Shown piece by piece: positions 35,826 to 45,995 of a stretch of DNA of 64,000 nt. Source of the DNA: Rhexocercosporidium sp. MPI-PUGE-AT-0058 (Eukaryota; Ascomycota; Leotiomycetes; Helotiales); the NCBI GenBank assembly GCA_020746875.1, contig JAGTJL010000016.1, positions 496,001 to 560,000 of the forward strand, written 5' to 3'. The notes under the pieces are model-generated. The model was not told the DNA's origin, did not search any database, and worked only from the letters and a program-made list of their open reading frames with translations. Positions within the stretch are counted from its first letter, which is position 1. Each line of letters opens with the position of its first letter. The position numbers were made by a program, and so were the translations under genes.

Positions 35826-37009
35826 ATGCTACTATCCTACACTTGGGCGTTTATCGCCTTCGCTTCTTTCCTCCATTTAAGTCGAGGATATATCATTGAT
35901 GCGTCCTGTAATGGTGTGTGATACTTCGGAAAATACTCCTGCCAGGCTGACAGCATTTGCAACAGAGGTAGCGAGAGACCCCAAGGACCCCTCCAAAGGC
36001 ACTGTAGATCTCGAGGACAAGATAGTCATGGCGGTTGAGTCGGCCGTTTTGACGGCTGATAGGGCGTTAACGGTAGTTAATATGCGTTTATGGGATCTAG
36101 CCAACGGTCCTTATCAACACATCGTCAACTTAGCAAAATGAATCCTGAAAGACGACGGATCAACGGAATATCAATCGAAACCTCAGTTCCCTCTAGTGGA
36201 AAACCAACTAAATCTCGACAAAGCAAGAGGTTCGCATGTGGTACCTGTTGGTATAGCTCTGAAGCTGTACTGACTGTCACAGATATGTTATGGAACATCC
36301 AATACCATGGACCGCGAGTAGAGTCTGGCGGCCGAAAGCAAGCTGTCAGTGAAACGTACTCTACATACCCCTCTTCTGACACTCTGATAGAAAATATATT
36401 GTGACTTGTCTCGATTTGTACAATCGGTTTGTCACGAAGGCAAAATGTTCAATAAGATTCTGAAGATTTTTAAAAAGGTTGCACCGGGATATGGGGACCC
36501 GTGTTGAACCCGGACTGGTGGAAGAAAACAGACCTTTGCGCAGGTTCGCGACCTCGTTGAAGGAGACACCGACGAGATTCCATCAGAAATACAGCTCTGT
36601 CCGGAATACCTCAAAGAGATTATAGGTGCGGATTTCGTGACGTCTAGCACTTTACAAAACCCAGTGGCCCCAACAGGTATGCGTTCCACGGATTGAGCTG
36701 CACCTATTAACAATGTAAATAGCACAGTGGCTTTCGACGACAGATGCTATGGATGGTTATATAGCGCTTGATGCCGTTATGCTGCATGAGTTCTTCCACC
36801 ATGTGTGGGGTGGTGAACTGGATGACATGTCGCCTGCGTATGGATGGAAAAATGTGGTTGCAAAATGTGGGGATAAAGCTATACAGAATGCTAGTAATGA
36901 CCTGACTGTGCCAGAAATTACAAATATCATTCCACTAACTCTCGCAAGACTCAATGCTGTTCTTTGCCCTTGGTATACGTATGATAATGACTCAGGTACG
37001 TGCAAATGA
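35826..37009 (+). pseudogene. Secreted HExxH metallopeptidase-like gene, disrupted
   Basis: Exon 1 (35826-35913) encodes a signal peptide (MLLSYTWAFIAFASFLHLS) and GYIIDASCN. A 52-bp intron (GTGTGT, CTGAC branch, ACAG) leads to EVARDPKDPSKG. The frame then meets TGA at 36139-36141, continues as ILKDDGSTEYQ, and shifts before IYCDLSRFVQ. It meets a second TGA near 36506 and resumes as QVRDLVEGDTDEIPSEIQLC. After an intron at 36677-36722 the last exon holds HEFFHH, a zinc-binding HExxH, and PAYGWKNVVAKC, as in fungal M35-like secreted peptidases. Catalytic residues are kept but the chain is not translatable as it stands. Confidence 0.55.
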
Positions 37010-37269
37010 AATCGAGACATTTCTCAGGCTGACAGAAAAAGGGTTTGATACCTCAGGAGAATGGAACTGTCATTAGAGCTTAACGGCCTTGGCCTATGAA
37101 AATCAAAGAGATGATAGTTTTGGGAAAAGATATAAGACAATGTATTCAAAATGTCAATAAGTAAACATTTGAATCAAAATGAGCGATGGCTCATAAATTA
37201 TTTCGGGCATCAAACCAAGCATCTGCTCCAAGTCCAATCTGATGTAAACTTGCACATCGTTAGTACCAC

Positions 37270-38156
37270 TCACCCTTGATTACCTTCACCCTCGGACACA
37301 ATGTAGTGAAGCCGGGTTGGAACAAGTGTCTCGGGCCGCGACTGCCACACAAGCCTGAATTCGAAAACCCGTGGCTGAGTAATTTCCTTGCTATCTTCCA
37401 AGAGATTCCCCTCTTGAGTTGCCATCCACCACTCGTGCTCAGCTCTTGCGCGAATGTCGATGTGAACTCGGAGCGTGAGCAAGTTACGAAATGACGCTAC
37501 TACTTTCCATAATTCTGACCATCCCCGTCTGGCACGATCACCTAAGGGAGGAGATTCTCTGGTACCGGTGTGGTAGGTAAAGTGCAGATCCCTGATTGCA
37601 TCCATACGCTGACACAATAGCGATCGGTTCAAGTGGATCAAACATGTGGCCTGTTCTATCGATATCTGATTTCCACTAAACGGCATGTCGATAGTTTCAA
37701 GATATCTGAATGTTATTAGGGCCAAGGAACCCAGTCCCAGTCTTCCGGTACGACTCAGAATTGTCGGCATGTCAGAGCTAGTGCAAACAGGCCAGGCTTT
37801 CGCGGACGATCAGGAAGTTGATCTAACTGACCGAGGCTGCCATTCTTTAAGACAAGGTACAGAGTCGACCCTCGAAGGCACTCCTTCCATATTTGCTCTC
37901 GAAGCTCGAAGGGAAGTTTCAGAAGGCTGGACTTGGTGCAGACTTCAGATACTTCGCCCAATCTCGTCCGAAACGTACATGACAGATCTCTCCTTCGTCG
38001 TTTGGGGGTCTTTGATATCTTGACCTTGACCCTGACTAGAGGAGACGTCCGGACACAGGATTGCAGTTCCGGCGGAATGCCCAGCCGTGACAAGAGGCGG
38101 GCAAAGAACACACGACGATCTGGTCTTTGACAACCACGACTCGTACTGACAAACAT
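37270..38156 (-). CDS. DUF7730-like protein with an aberrant splice donor
   Basis: Two frames, 38156-37759 and 37705-37270, would join in phase to a 277-aa protein. LLKLPFELREQIWKECL, ALTCRQ and the RSLLCQRMDAIRDLHFTY block are typical of the DUF7730 family of fungal proteins, function unknown. The 53-bp gap between them has a CTAATAAC branch and TTCAG acceptor, but its donor reads CTGAGT where GTGAGT is expected. Unspliced, the first frame stops at once (CRQF stop). It is therefore either a splice-donor mutant or a base error. The start is uncertain. Confidence 0.5.
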
Positions 38157-39125
38157 CCTTAAAACAAAAACCTCTCCCTTGAAATGAAAAAGAGAGGCAC
38201 GATGAGTGGCAGATAAGTGCAGTTGGTTACGCCGAGCGATGTGGTGGGTGCAATGTATGGAGTCGACAGCAACGGAAGGTGGTGGCGGGAAAGTTCAAGA
38301 GAAATTCAGATTAGTTGAGATCCCGGCCGCTGCTTGCATGTGGAGCCAATCACCAACTTCCAACAAAATCCAACCCATCTCATCCATCATGCAGTTGGTT
38401 GCCGAGTGTTGGTGACTTGCAGTTTCGAAACAGTACCCCTCCAGCTAATTACTCCTCATTTCGTTGTTTTGCGCTTCCACAAGAAAGCCACATTCCCAAA
38501 AAGGCATGTACACACATCTTCCTATTCAATACGTACCCTCCACCGGCAACGTAAGGATCCTTTCCTGTGAAGCCGTTCCCTCATGAAACACCCTGCCTTC
38601 GTGAGTGGCGTGACACGCACAGCCCGTCGAGTTTGTTTATCGCGGCCCGAGCCGAATGCTATTTGCTCGGGATTGTACCGTGGGGTTTTTACAGCCACGG
38701 CATCCTCAGCTTTGCTCCAAGCAAGGCGCCATGAAAGGTATCAGCTCTTTATTGATCATGGTGGCTGCTGCCAAAGTTTGTCGTTCAGACTCCGTTGATC
38801 TATTAATCTCGAGTCGTCAGCAGAATGCTGACGTGCATGTAAGCGGTCCTCTCTCCTGCAACTGACGAAATGCTCAGTCCTCATCTCCATCACTTTGCAA
38901 CATGTTCTTCACATCGGTCCTCACCGTTTAATAGATCGATCCCATTCTGACTTTGATCGCTCAGTTCACACTGCGAAGTAAGTTCTCCCCTTGGCCTTTC
39001 AAGCTTTGGTAGTACCTCTCCCATCTTTAAGATGTACAGGCACAGTCAGACTAACTTTACCAAAGTTCAGGATCATCTGATTCGAAATCTGTATCACTCC
39101 TCGTTAACCAGAAGCCACCACCACC
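38157..39125. other. Intergenic, about 970 bp
   Basis: Upstream region of the PD-(D/E)XK-like gene. Contains CT-rich stretches; no gene was recognised. Confidence 0.4.
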
Positions 39126-39804
39126 ATGTCGGCCAACTTAATTCAGGTTGAGACATCCCAACTCACTGGCATGATCAAAGATATCGCAACGTTCCTCAAC
39201 GACCACCGAGACCGCATCATCGAGGCACGAGCTCAGAAAGGTGGTTGGGAAGGCTGGCTACAAGTCGAGTAAGATAACTTGATTTTCATGAACTCAACGT
39301 TTCCTACGCAACAATTCATGTTCAGATGGAGTTAATTAAGTGCTTTTCAACCCTTTCTAATTATCTGATTCAAGGCTCGCTTCATTCCTCCTCCGTACCA
39401 ACGGTATGCGATATGACATACTGCGCGAGCAGATGATCTACGTCGGCACCGAGCGAGTCGATATCTGGGCCCAGCCTGCTTCTGGTCAGAGAGGAATTCC
39501 ATTTCTGGGGATCGAGTTGAAGGTCGAGTCCGAGTATCAAGTCGGGGTGAACAAGACACTTCAGGATCGCCTAAAGACGGATATCTTGAAGTGCAACAAT
39601 GGTCCGAAGGTGGCTTTCAAGGCTGGACAGGGTACCCATTTGTATGCTGTTGGAATCACCTCTTTGGAGGCTGATTTAGCGGCTTATAAAGAGATTGCCA
39701 TTGCGACGGGACAGCTGATCTGCTATTGCCCTCTTATTGTAGACAGGGATTATGGGATTAGGAACATCTTTCTTATCTGGTGGGCTAAGGAGTTTCGCCA
39801 ATGA
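39126..39804 (+). CDS. PD-(D/E)XK nuclease-like protein, 190 aa
   Basis: Two exons (39126-39268, 39375-39804; intron 106 bp, GTAAGA...CAAG) join in phase. The start sits in a good context (CCACCATGTC). In exon 2, YVGTERVDIWAQPASGQ followed by FLGIELKVES has the spacing D...ExK of the restriction-endonuclease-like fold: Asp of VDIW, Glu and Lys of ELK. The length suits a bare nuclease core. Fungal relatives of this type are mostly uncharacterised. It is convergent with the HET-domain gene 290 bp downstream; a joint role in self/non-self defence is conjecture. Confidence 0.7.
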
Positions 39805-40094
39805 TGCGATGAATAGGGTAGAGCTCCATGTTTGTTAAAAAGGGGTGCAGATCCCACCAATATTGCTTTGCTTAACCTAGCTTAGGCTAGAACCTTACTC
39901 GCCTAGGGCCTCTTTGTCCTTCCTGTAGCCCAGAGACTGTTCATAGTCAAGTATTCAATATAATAAGGCCTCGGCTCCGCTTTTCAGGGTTCATTTGAGA
40001 TTACTTTCCTCGAATATTCTCTTCCACTCGTGAATCTCGCTGTATTCTCCTGTGCTGAGATAAATTGTTGATTTTAGAAGCCGAGATACAGCCC

Positions 40095-41969
40095 TCAATG
40101 TAGCTCAAACGTCTCCAGCTTCAGCTGCATCGTCTCTAGTTCCCCCATCGCTTTACCATACATATAGCCATCTACGAATGCTTCGCCAACAACAATGTAG
40201 TGACCATCAACGGGAGTGAAAATCATGGGATGGGGGCAACCAAGAGGGACACATATAATATCTCTTACCCTTACGCCTTGAGTAGCTAGACCCATCATGC
40301 CAGATAAACCCAGGAAGAATCTTCGATCCCAGATGAAATTAGCAGATGTCTGTGTCCAACGCCGAAACACATCTCTGCGTTCGTGCTCCTTGTATTCACG
40401 TCCAGCACCCTCTTCTAACTCCTTGTCTCTCACCAGAATGCGAGAATAAAGCTCAGCGAGCATTGGATCGATATTGTTCGAAGAGTCTGAGCGACATAAG
40501 TCAACCCACGCTCCAAGGATAAAGCTGCCAAATTCTTCTTTGTTCCAGAGTCCCCGGTTTCGATCAGATACCCTACTACAGATAAGAGCTCTACCGAATC
40601 CCTCAAAGAATTCAAGATCCCCACCACCCTTCGCCAGAGACCACCATGCAAGGAATAAACGACAAGTGTTTTGAAAATCATCTTCATTCTCCATCGCTGA
40701 AGCCTCGCCCAGAACCTCAACGTGTCCAAGAACGACAGCGGTTACCTTCAAGACGTGTCTGCTATCCGTGAATGCAATATCGCATCTGCCTTTTCCGGAG
40801 GCGTTGTACGCATGCTCTGGAACCTTGATATCATACAAGTATTTGTGATTATCCGAGTTCGCAGACCAGTCCGGCACCCAAGAGGGGAGGTGATGGGGGT
40901 TCAAGCCCAAACGTGCTCGTGTCAGAATATTGAGGACTTTGCAAGTCTGGAGCTCTTTCTTTGCAAGATCGATATATAAATCATCCACACCCAACGAGTA
41001 ATCAACTTCGATTCGATAAATGTCGTTCATGTTAGCTAGACCTGCAAGTCCATAGACCATATCTCTCGGGTCTGTAGCTTCTTTGAGAGAGTTATGCAGC
41101 ATACACTCGAAGAAACTGACTTGTCGCAACCGAGACCTGAGTACTTCCTGGACTTCTCTCACTTCGGTCATGCCCCTGAATTGAACAGCTGCCCTTGCTC
41201 TGGCATCATTCGGAAGCAGGAGCATTATATGGTCTTCATCATATCCGCCCTCTCTTCTACTGATCGATGTCAGTAGCCTCTGTACCTCACTCATGGCTCG
41301 CGCATCGATGGAGTCAACTCCGCATTTGATCAGTGTCCGCTTTGCAACAGCGAGCTCCTGAACAATCCACATCCTCGACCAATAATCGCGCCTTAGCAAA
41401 GAACTAAATGCAGCAAGGCACTCGGATGCGTGCGCATGTCTAAGCCTTAGTTGAATCCAGCTGACATCGTCGGAATGGGCATAGAGCTCACGAACCAGCT
41501 CAAATGCCAGATGGCTGTTGTCAAAGCTGGGACCGAGCCAGACAATCACTTCATCCGCTCTTTCATATATGGTCTTCATCTTTGATACTTGCTCGTTCCT
41601 TTCTGTTGTGTCAGTCTGATTGATACAGACAGCATCTACCCATAGCAAGAGTTTTGGATCAGGTGATGATTGAAGCTGCTGGAGAACCAGCCATAAGTTT
41701 TCTCGAACCAACATGTCGAGGCCGCCCAGTTTGATGGTATATTGTAGGTCCTGAGGGCTGCCCCATGCATAAGATAAAGCTTTATGCGAGGTAGGCGTAT
41801 CTAGGGATGTGTGAATGATCTCGCAGTTGATGGTAGCGGGCTCATGGTCATTGTGGTGGGGGAGGATGCGAAGCAGCCGGATCTCGTTTCGAGCCGAATT
41901 GAGTGGCGTGTATTTAAAAGACTTGATCGGTGTTAGCCTGAAGATTGCCATCTTATATCTTAGAAACAA
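40095..41969 (-). CDS. HET-domain protein
   Basis: A single 624-aa frame (or 618 aa from the second ATG at 41951, MAIFRLTPIK). The N-terminal HET block is complete: LLRILP, HKALSYAWGSP, LLLWVDAVCINQ, ERNEQVSKMKTIYERADEVIVWLGP. HET domains trigger programmed death in heterokaryon incompatibility. The C-terminal half (ATDPRDMVYGLAGLA ... LPSWVPDWS) follows the standard layout of solo HET proteins with no added repeat or lipase domain. No intron or stop interrupts it. Confidence 0.92.
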   Translation of the reverse strand: MFLRYKMAIFRLTPIKSFKYTPLNSARNEIRLLRILPHHNDHEPATINCEIIHTSLDTPTSHKALSYAWGSPQDLQYTIKLGGLDMLVRENLWLVLQQLQSSPDPKLLLWVDAVCINQTDTTERNEQVSKMKTIYERADEVIVWLGPSFDNSHLAFELVRELYAHSDDVSWIQLRLRHAHASECLAAFSSLLRRDYWSRMWIVQELAVAKRTLIKCGVDSIDARAMSEVQRLLTSISRREGGYDEDHIMLLLPNDARARAAVQFRGMTEVREVQEVLRSRLRQVSFFECMLHNSLKEATDPRDMVYGLAGLANMNDIYRIEVDYSLGVDDLYIDLAKKELQTCKVLNILTRARLGLNPHHLPSWVPDWSANSDNHKYLYDIKVPEHAYNASGKGRCDIAFTDSRHVLKVTAVVLGHVEVLGEASAMENEDDFQNTCRLFLAWWSLAKGGGDLEFFEGFGRALICSRVSDRNRGLWNKEEFGSFILGAWVDLCRSDSSNNIDPMLAELYSRILVRDKELEEGAGREYKEHERRDVFRRWTQTSANFIWDRRFFLGLSGMMGLATQGVRVRDIICVPLGCPHPMIFTPVDGHYIVVGEAFVDGYMYGKAMGELETMQLKLETFELH

Positions 41970-44935
41970 ATTACCCTTTGGAGATGCCCCAATGAGCTAT
42001 CATCGAGCTGTTCGCACATAGTACACGGTCGGTTTCGACAAATGAAATCGCGAAAACGAAATGGGCCAACGCTTGCGGCTTAATTATCTCGCTACGAGGT
42101 GCAGACCGTAAAGAATGTGTACGTCTGCTAGAAGAAGCGTGTCAATCAGAGCCCACCTGCTGGCTCAAAGGCATCCAAGCTTTCGCGACTTCTCGACCTT
42201 GCCTTCAAAGTCCTGGACACGGTTGGCGATATGGTGCTAAAATTATCCCCGAAATGCGACGCACACCTGCAGGAAGCAATACCAATCAAGCAATGCTTGA
42301 AGGCATCATGTTTTGATGGTTGCTTACCTACCATTCGCTCAGGCAGCCCCTGAACGGAGAGGCCGAAAGTGTACAGTAATGCATGAGCATCAGTAATGTA
42401 CGAGCACCTCAGGGGACGGTAACGTGACCCCTGGTCTGTTATTAAGCGAGAAGACAGGGCAGGGTGGGGGCTGATCACGATGTATGTTTGTTTGGTACCA
42501 TTGTTTGTTATTGATCCGAGTGACAGCTCGAGTAACTATTAAGGAATTCCTACTTTGACCCATAGATGCCATCTACTTCCATCGCTGGAACATTGTCAAC
42601 AGATTATTCTAAACGATCACTCAAGCCTGCCAGACCGAATTCATCCATAGTTGGTGAGGATAAATCGCATCCTCGAAGACCGCTGTAGCGTAAGTGATTC
42701 AGAGAAACCAGAAACACCGAAAGGATTTCTGAATCTGGTCTTTTTTTTGCCTTTGAAAGTTTTCCAGCTAAAGGTCATCTGACAATGGGCGCGGAATTGC
42801 GAGCCTCGGAAATTTCATGATAGAAAGCTCATTAGAGACCTTGAGAGTCGAAGTAAAAACTGGAAAGTTGAGCACGGGTAGTATGCTGGTTCTATGCTGA
42901 CTAGCTGCTCAGCTAGTTTGACAAACTTACGGAAATACTTGCTATGCCCTGTATCTGGGTTTGCAATTGTTTATCATAGCAAGGCACCGACGTAGCAGTC
43001 CAACTACAACCACTTACCGCCATGACTCAAGAGCACATACGGCTGTTCTGTCAGTGAATGAGGGGGCTGGCTTTTGCGCTTTTGGGTTCATGGCCTCGTG
43101 CCCAACCAACGACTTTGTTTTCTTCGTGTAATTTGAGAGACAATGATCGACGCTGCTATGTATTGTCGAGAAGTTTGATCTGGCCCGGAAACTCGGGTTG
43201 AAAATTTAAGGGCATATAGCGTGGACTGGATCTTTAGTTGAGAGTGTCTCTCAAGAGTAGCTTTCGAGGCTGAATTGTTGTCTGTATCCAAAACCCGAGC
43301 TGGCTTAGTTGGATTGTTTTCTTGGGATGTGTTAACCCTGGTGTTTTCTCAACGTCTTTTTTTAGGTGTGTAAATATGGATTTTAACGTGGAAGTGATGC
43401 TTGTAGATTAGTGATAGAAGCTGATGGGATGGGTGTGTTCCGTATGAAATGAGACGTCAAACGTGTAGATCCTAGACAATTGTTCAGCTGTTTGCTAGTT
43501 AGCGCGCACTTTCAGGACAAATTCAAGTGGCAAAGGCAAGTGGGAATAGTGGAGAGTGCTGCACATATCAACCCAAAGTCATCGTAGAAGGATTTGCCAG
43601 TCTTTGGAAACCCGATTACGTTCGATTTTGGCTGTTTGGCTGTCGCCGATTCCCAGGCATGGCTACAATGAACCCGAGGAAGGTAGGATTGCTCTCCGAA
43701 TCGTCGTGAAAGGTGAAACGGAATTACTACAGTCGACTGCGATTGCCTTCTCCGTGAGGAAAGAACCAAGAATTGGCTTCTATACTCAGACCCTTGGGTA
43801 GGGCGATTACGCTGGACCGAAAAGTAGTTTTGCCACGAACGAATGGGAAGGACAGTTGATCAGAAGAAGTTGACAAGAAAGACTGGTAGAAGAAGAAGAG
43901 AAACGTATTTCAGAGCATGAATTGGTCTATTTTCTGCCCCCCTGCGAGTCATTGATTCAAGAACTAGAGATGTTTTGACCCCTTACTGAGCTCCTCATTC
44001 CCCTCGCTTAATCGCGTCTACCTTTGACCGAGATTTTCAGCGACAAACGACAGCGATTGATGTATCACCATCTAAGCTAGACTGGTCGGTCAGATTGATC
44101 ATCACGAAGTTACTCCATCGTATCAACTGTCATGGGCCCGAACATTCTCAGTCCAGTGACCGCAATAAAGTTCTGGACTAGTATCCGCGCATTATTGCTC
44201 GGTCTGCTCTCAAGCGGTTGGCGGCTGGAACCGAATATCTGGGCCGAAAAAAGAACCGAATCTGGAGTCGCGGGGTAAATTTTGGAGTGGGTTACGAAGC
44301 CCTGGGGAAAATAAAGCCGAAAGAAATAACCTTGACTCCTTGGAGATGTTACGAGGCAACCCCGCAAAACGCTAGACAAGGCGCCTCAATCACATGGAGA
44401 CTAATTACGTCTGAAAGCTTGATCTGGAAGGAAATGGAGATTGATATGTCCTTCTTTGAGTATATGGAAGTATATGTCCAAACTTAAGCCTTCGGTCAAT
44501 AATGATAACGTGTGCGTTAGGCGAGTGAGAAGACTGTCCTACTTTAATTACCAAGAACTTGTGAGATGCGAGGCGGGACAGTGCTACGTGAATGACATTG
44601 TCGCAACACACAACGTTATGCATCGTTCGCTTCGACATGTATATTTCGAGATGAGGGCTGCACTGGGGTTCTGGTTAGCGAGTGTGATTGGCCCAAATGC
44701 AGTCGATCTCAAGTGTCAGATACCGGTCCTTTTTCTTCCCCAGTTCTTGGGAAAGACGTTGGGGAGGGGAGAGTAGTTCAGCCGGAGGAAAGAGCGACAA
44801 ATAGAGCGGATAGTGATTGGGCCTGAAGTGAGTGAGTGAACCAAGTCCCGTCTCTTGGGGAATAGCTAGGTGGCTGGGTGGGTGACTTCCTTCCTGTGTT
44901 CTGGGACAAGTGCTCGTGGCGTTCGAGGGGATGCG

Positions 44936-44996
44936 GGGTTTGGGTTTGGGATTGGGTTTGGGTTTGGCAAGAGGCTTCGAGGCTTCGAGGCTTCGA
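44936..44996. repeat. TTTGGG array followed by three GAGGCTTC units
   Basis: Five GGGTTT-like units (one altered to GGGATT) lie directly before three perfect GAGGCTTC copies. The first motif resembles a telomere-type repeat but differs from the common fungal TTAGGG. Confidence 0.75.
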
Positions 44997-45280
44997 GGCC
45001 AAGCTCGAGATTCGGCGAGACACAGCCAGTTAGTTGAGAGGAGGGTGGAGACGTATACTTCAGCATCCACGGGCAGACTGCAGCACGCCTTTCCCCGGCT
45101 TTCAAGGCGAGAAACAAACACAGCATGACCGAGTGGGGAAAAGTCTCACTTGACTATGTACGGGACGGTAGAGTACAGTCAGTCCAGTAGTGTAGTAGTG
45201 TCCAGTATGGAAGATGGAAAGGCTGGAAGACATCAGGGCCCGCCTGCCTCTTCGAGCAGTGAGCGTGAGCGAGGGCCATT

Positions 45281-45354
45281 GGCCAGTAGTAATTCAGCCG
45301 AAGCCGTGCAGCGGGCACCGCTGAGGTCGGAGCTGGCCAATCAAAATTCAGCCG
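45281..45354. promoter_or_regulatory. Two related 20-bp elements, one with CCAAT
   Basis: 45281-45300 and 45335-45354 share GGCCA at the left and AATTCAGCCG at the right (16 of 20 bases identical). The second contains CCAAT. They lie 640-715 bp upstream of the permease ATG and could bind the same factor. Confidence 0.35.
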
Positions 45355-45800
45355 GCTACGGGTCCACACTATTGCAACCTCACGACTGGGTTGAGACGGA
45401 CGAATGACTGGGACAACTAACTAGCTGGGTACAGGATGGACGATGGACAATATCAATATCCCAGGACCAGGGCCAGACCCCATCAAAACTTCCCCGCGGC
45501 CGCCCTCCCCCCCCCCCCCGCTAACCTGAACTCAGGGGCGTTTTTTTCTCTCGCTAAATCAAGGAGAGGTGGGCCGATAGGAACAGCACAGGACAGGACG
45601 GTACAGTCGTACAGTCAGTAGTGATGCTTCTTCCCTTTCCTTTCCCGAAAGACCAGGACCAAGACCAGAACCATGACCATGGGATCTCGCGCCAAGCTAC
45701 ACTGACTGACTGACGGACTGACTGAACTGCATTTGCATCCTGTTGCATCTCAATCCCCCAATTTCAGTGTCACCGTCGCCGTCGCTGTCGTGCCACCCTG

Positions 45801-45810
45801 TATATATAAG
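45801..45810 (+). promoter_or_regulatory. TATA box of the permease gene
   Basis: TATATATAAG lies 186 bp before the ATG, followed by a CT-rich and CATCATCAG-rich leader. Position and form suit a strong inducible fungal promoter. Confidence 0.6.
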
Positions 45811-45851
45811 ACCCGACCATGTTCCCCCTGTGACACTCCTCTCCCCTCCTT

Positions 45852-45893
45852 CATCATCAGCATCATCAGCATCATCAGCACCATCAGCACCAT
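45852..45893 (+). repeat. CATCATCAG microsatellite in the 5' leader
   Basis: About four imperfect 9-bp units lie between the TATA box and the start codon, probably within the 5' UTR. Confidence 0.8.
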
Positions 45894-45995
45894 CTATCTA
45901 CTGAACACTTCCTCCCCCACAGCCGCCCCGTCTGAATACCTATCTGATTCGGCAGGCACACTCACTCCCATCAACATCATCCGATACACACCACC

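Larger units (their letters stand above)
41970..45995. other. Gene-free 4-kb stretch with simple repeats
   Basis: No ORF shows domain content over this length. The right half contains TTTGGG and GAGGCTTC repeats, a 13-C run (45507-45519), two 20-bp related elements and a CATCATCAG array. The part nearest 45995 is the promoter and leader of the permease gene. Confidence 0.45.

Noticed and set aside
44936..44967. True telomere
   Set aside because: Only five units of TTTGGG type, internal to gene-bearing DNA on both sides.
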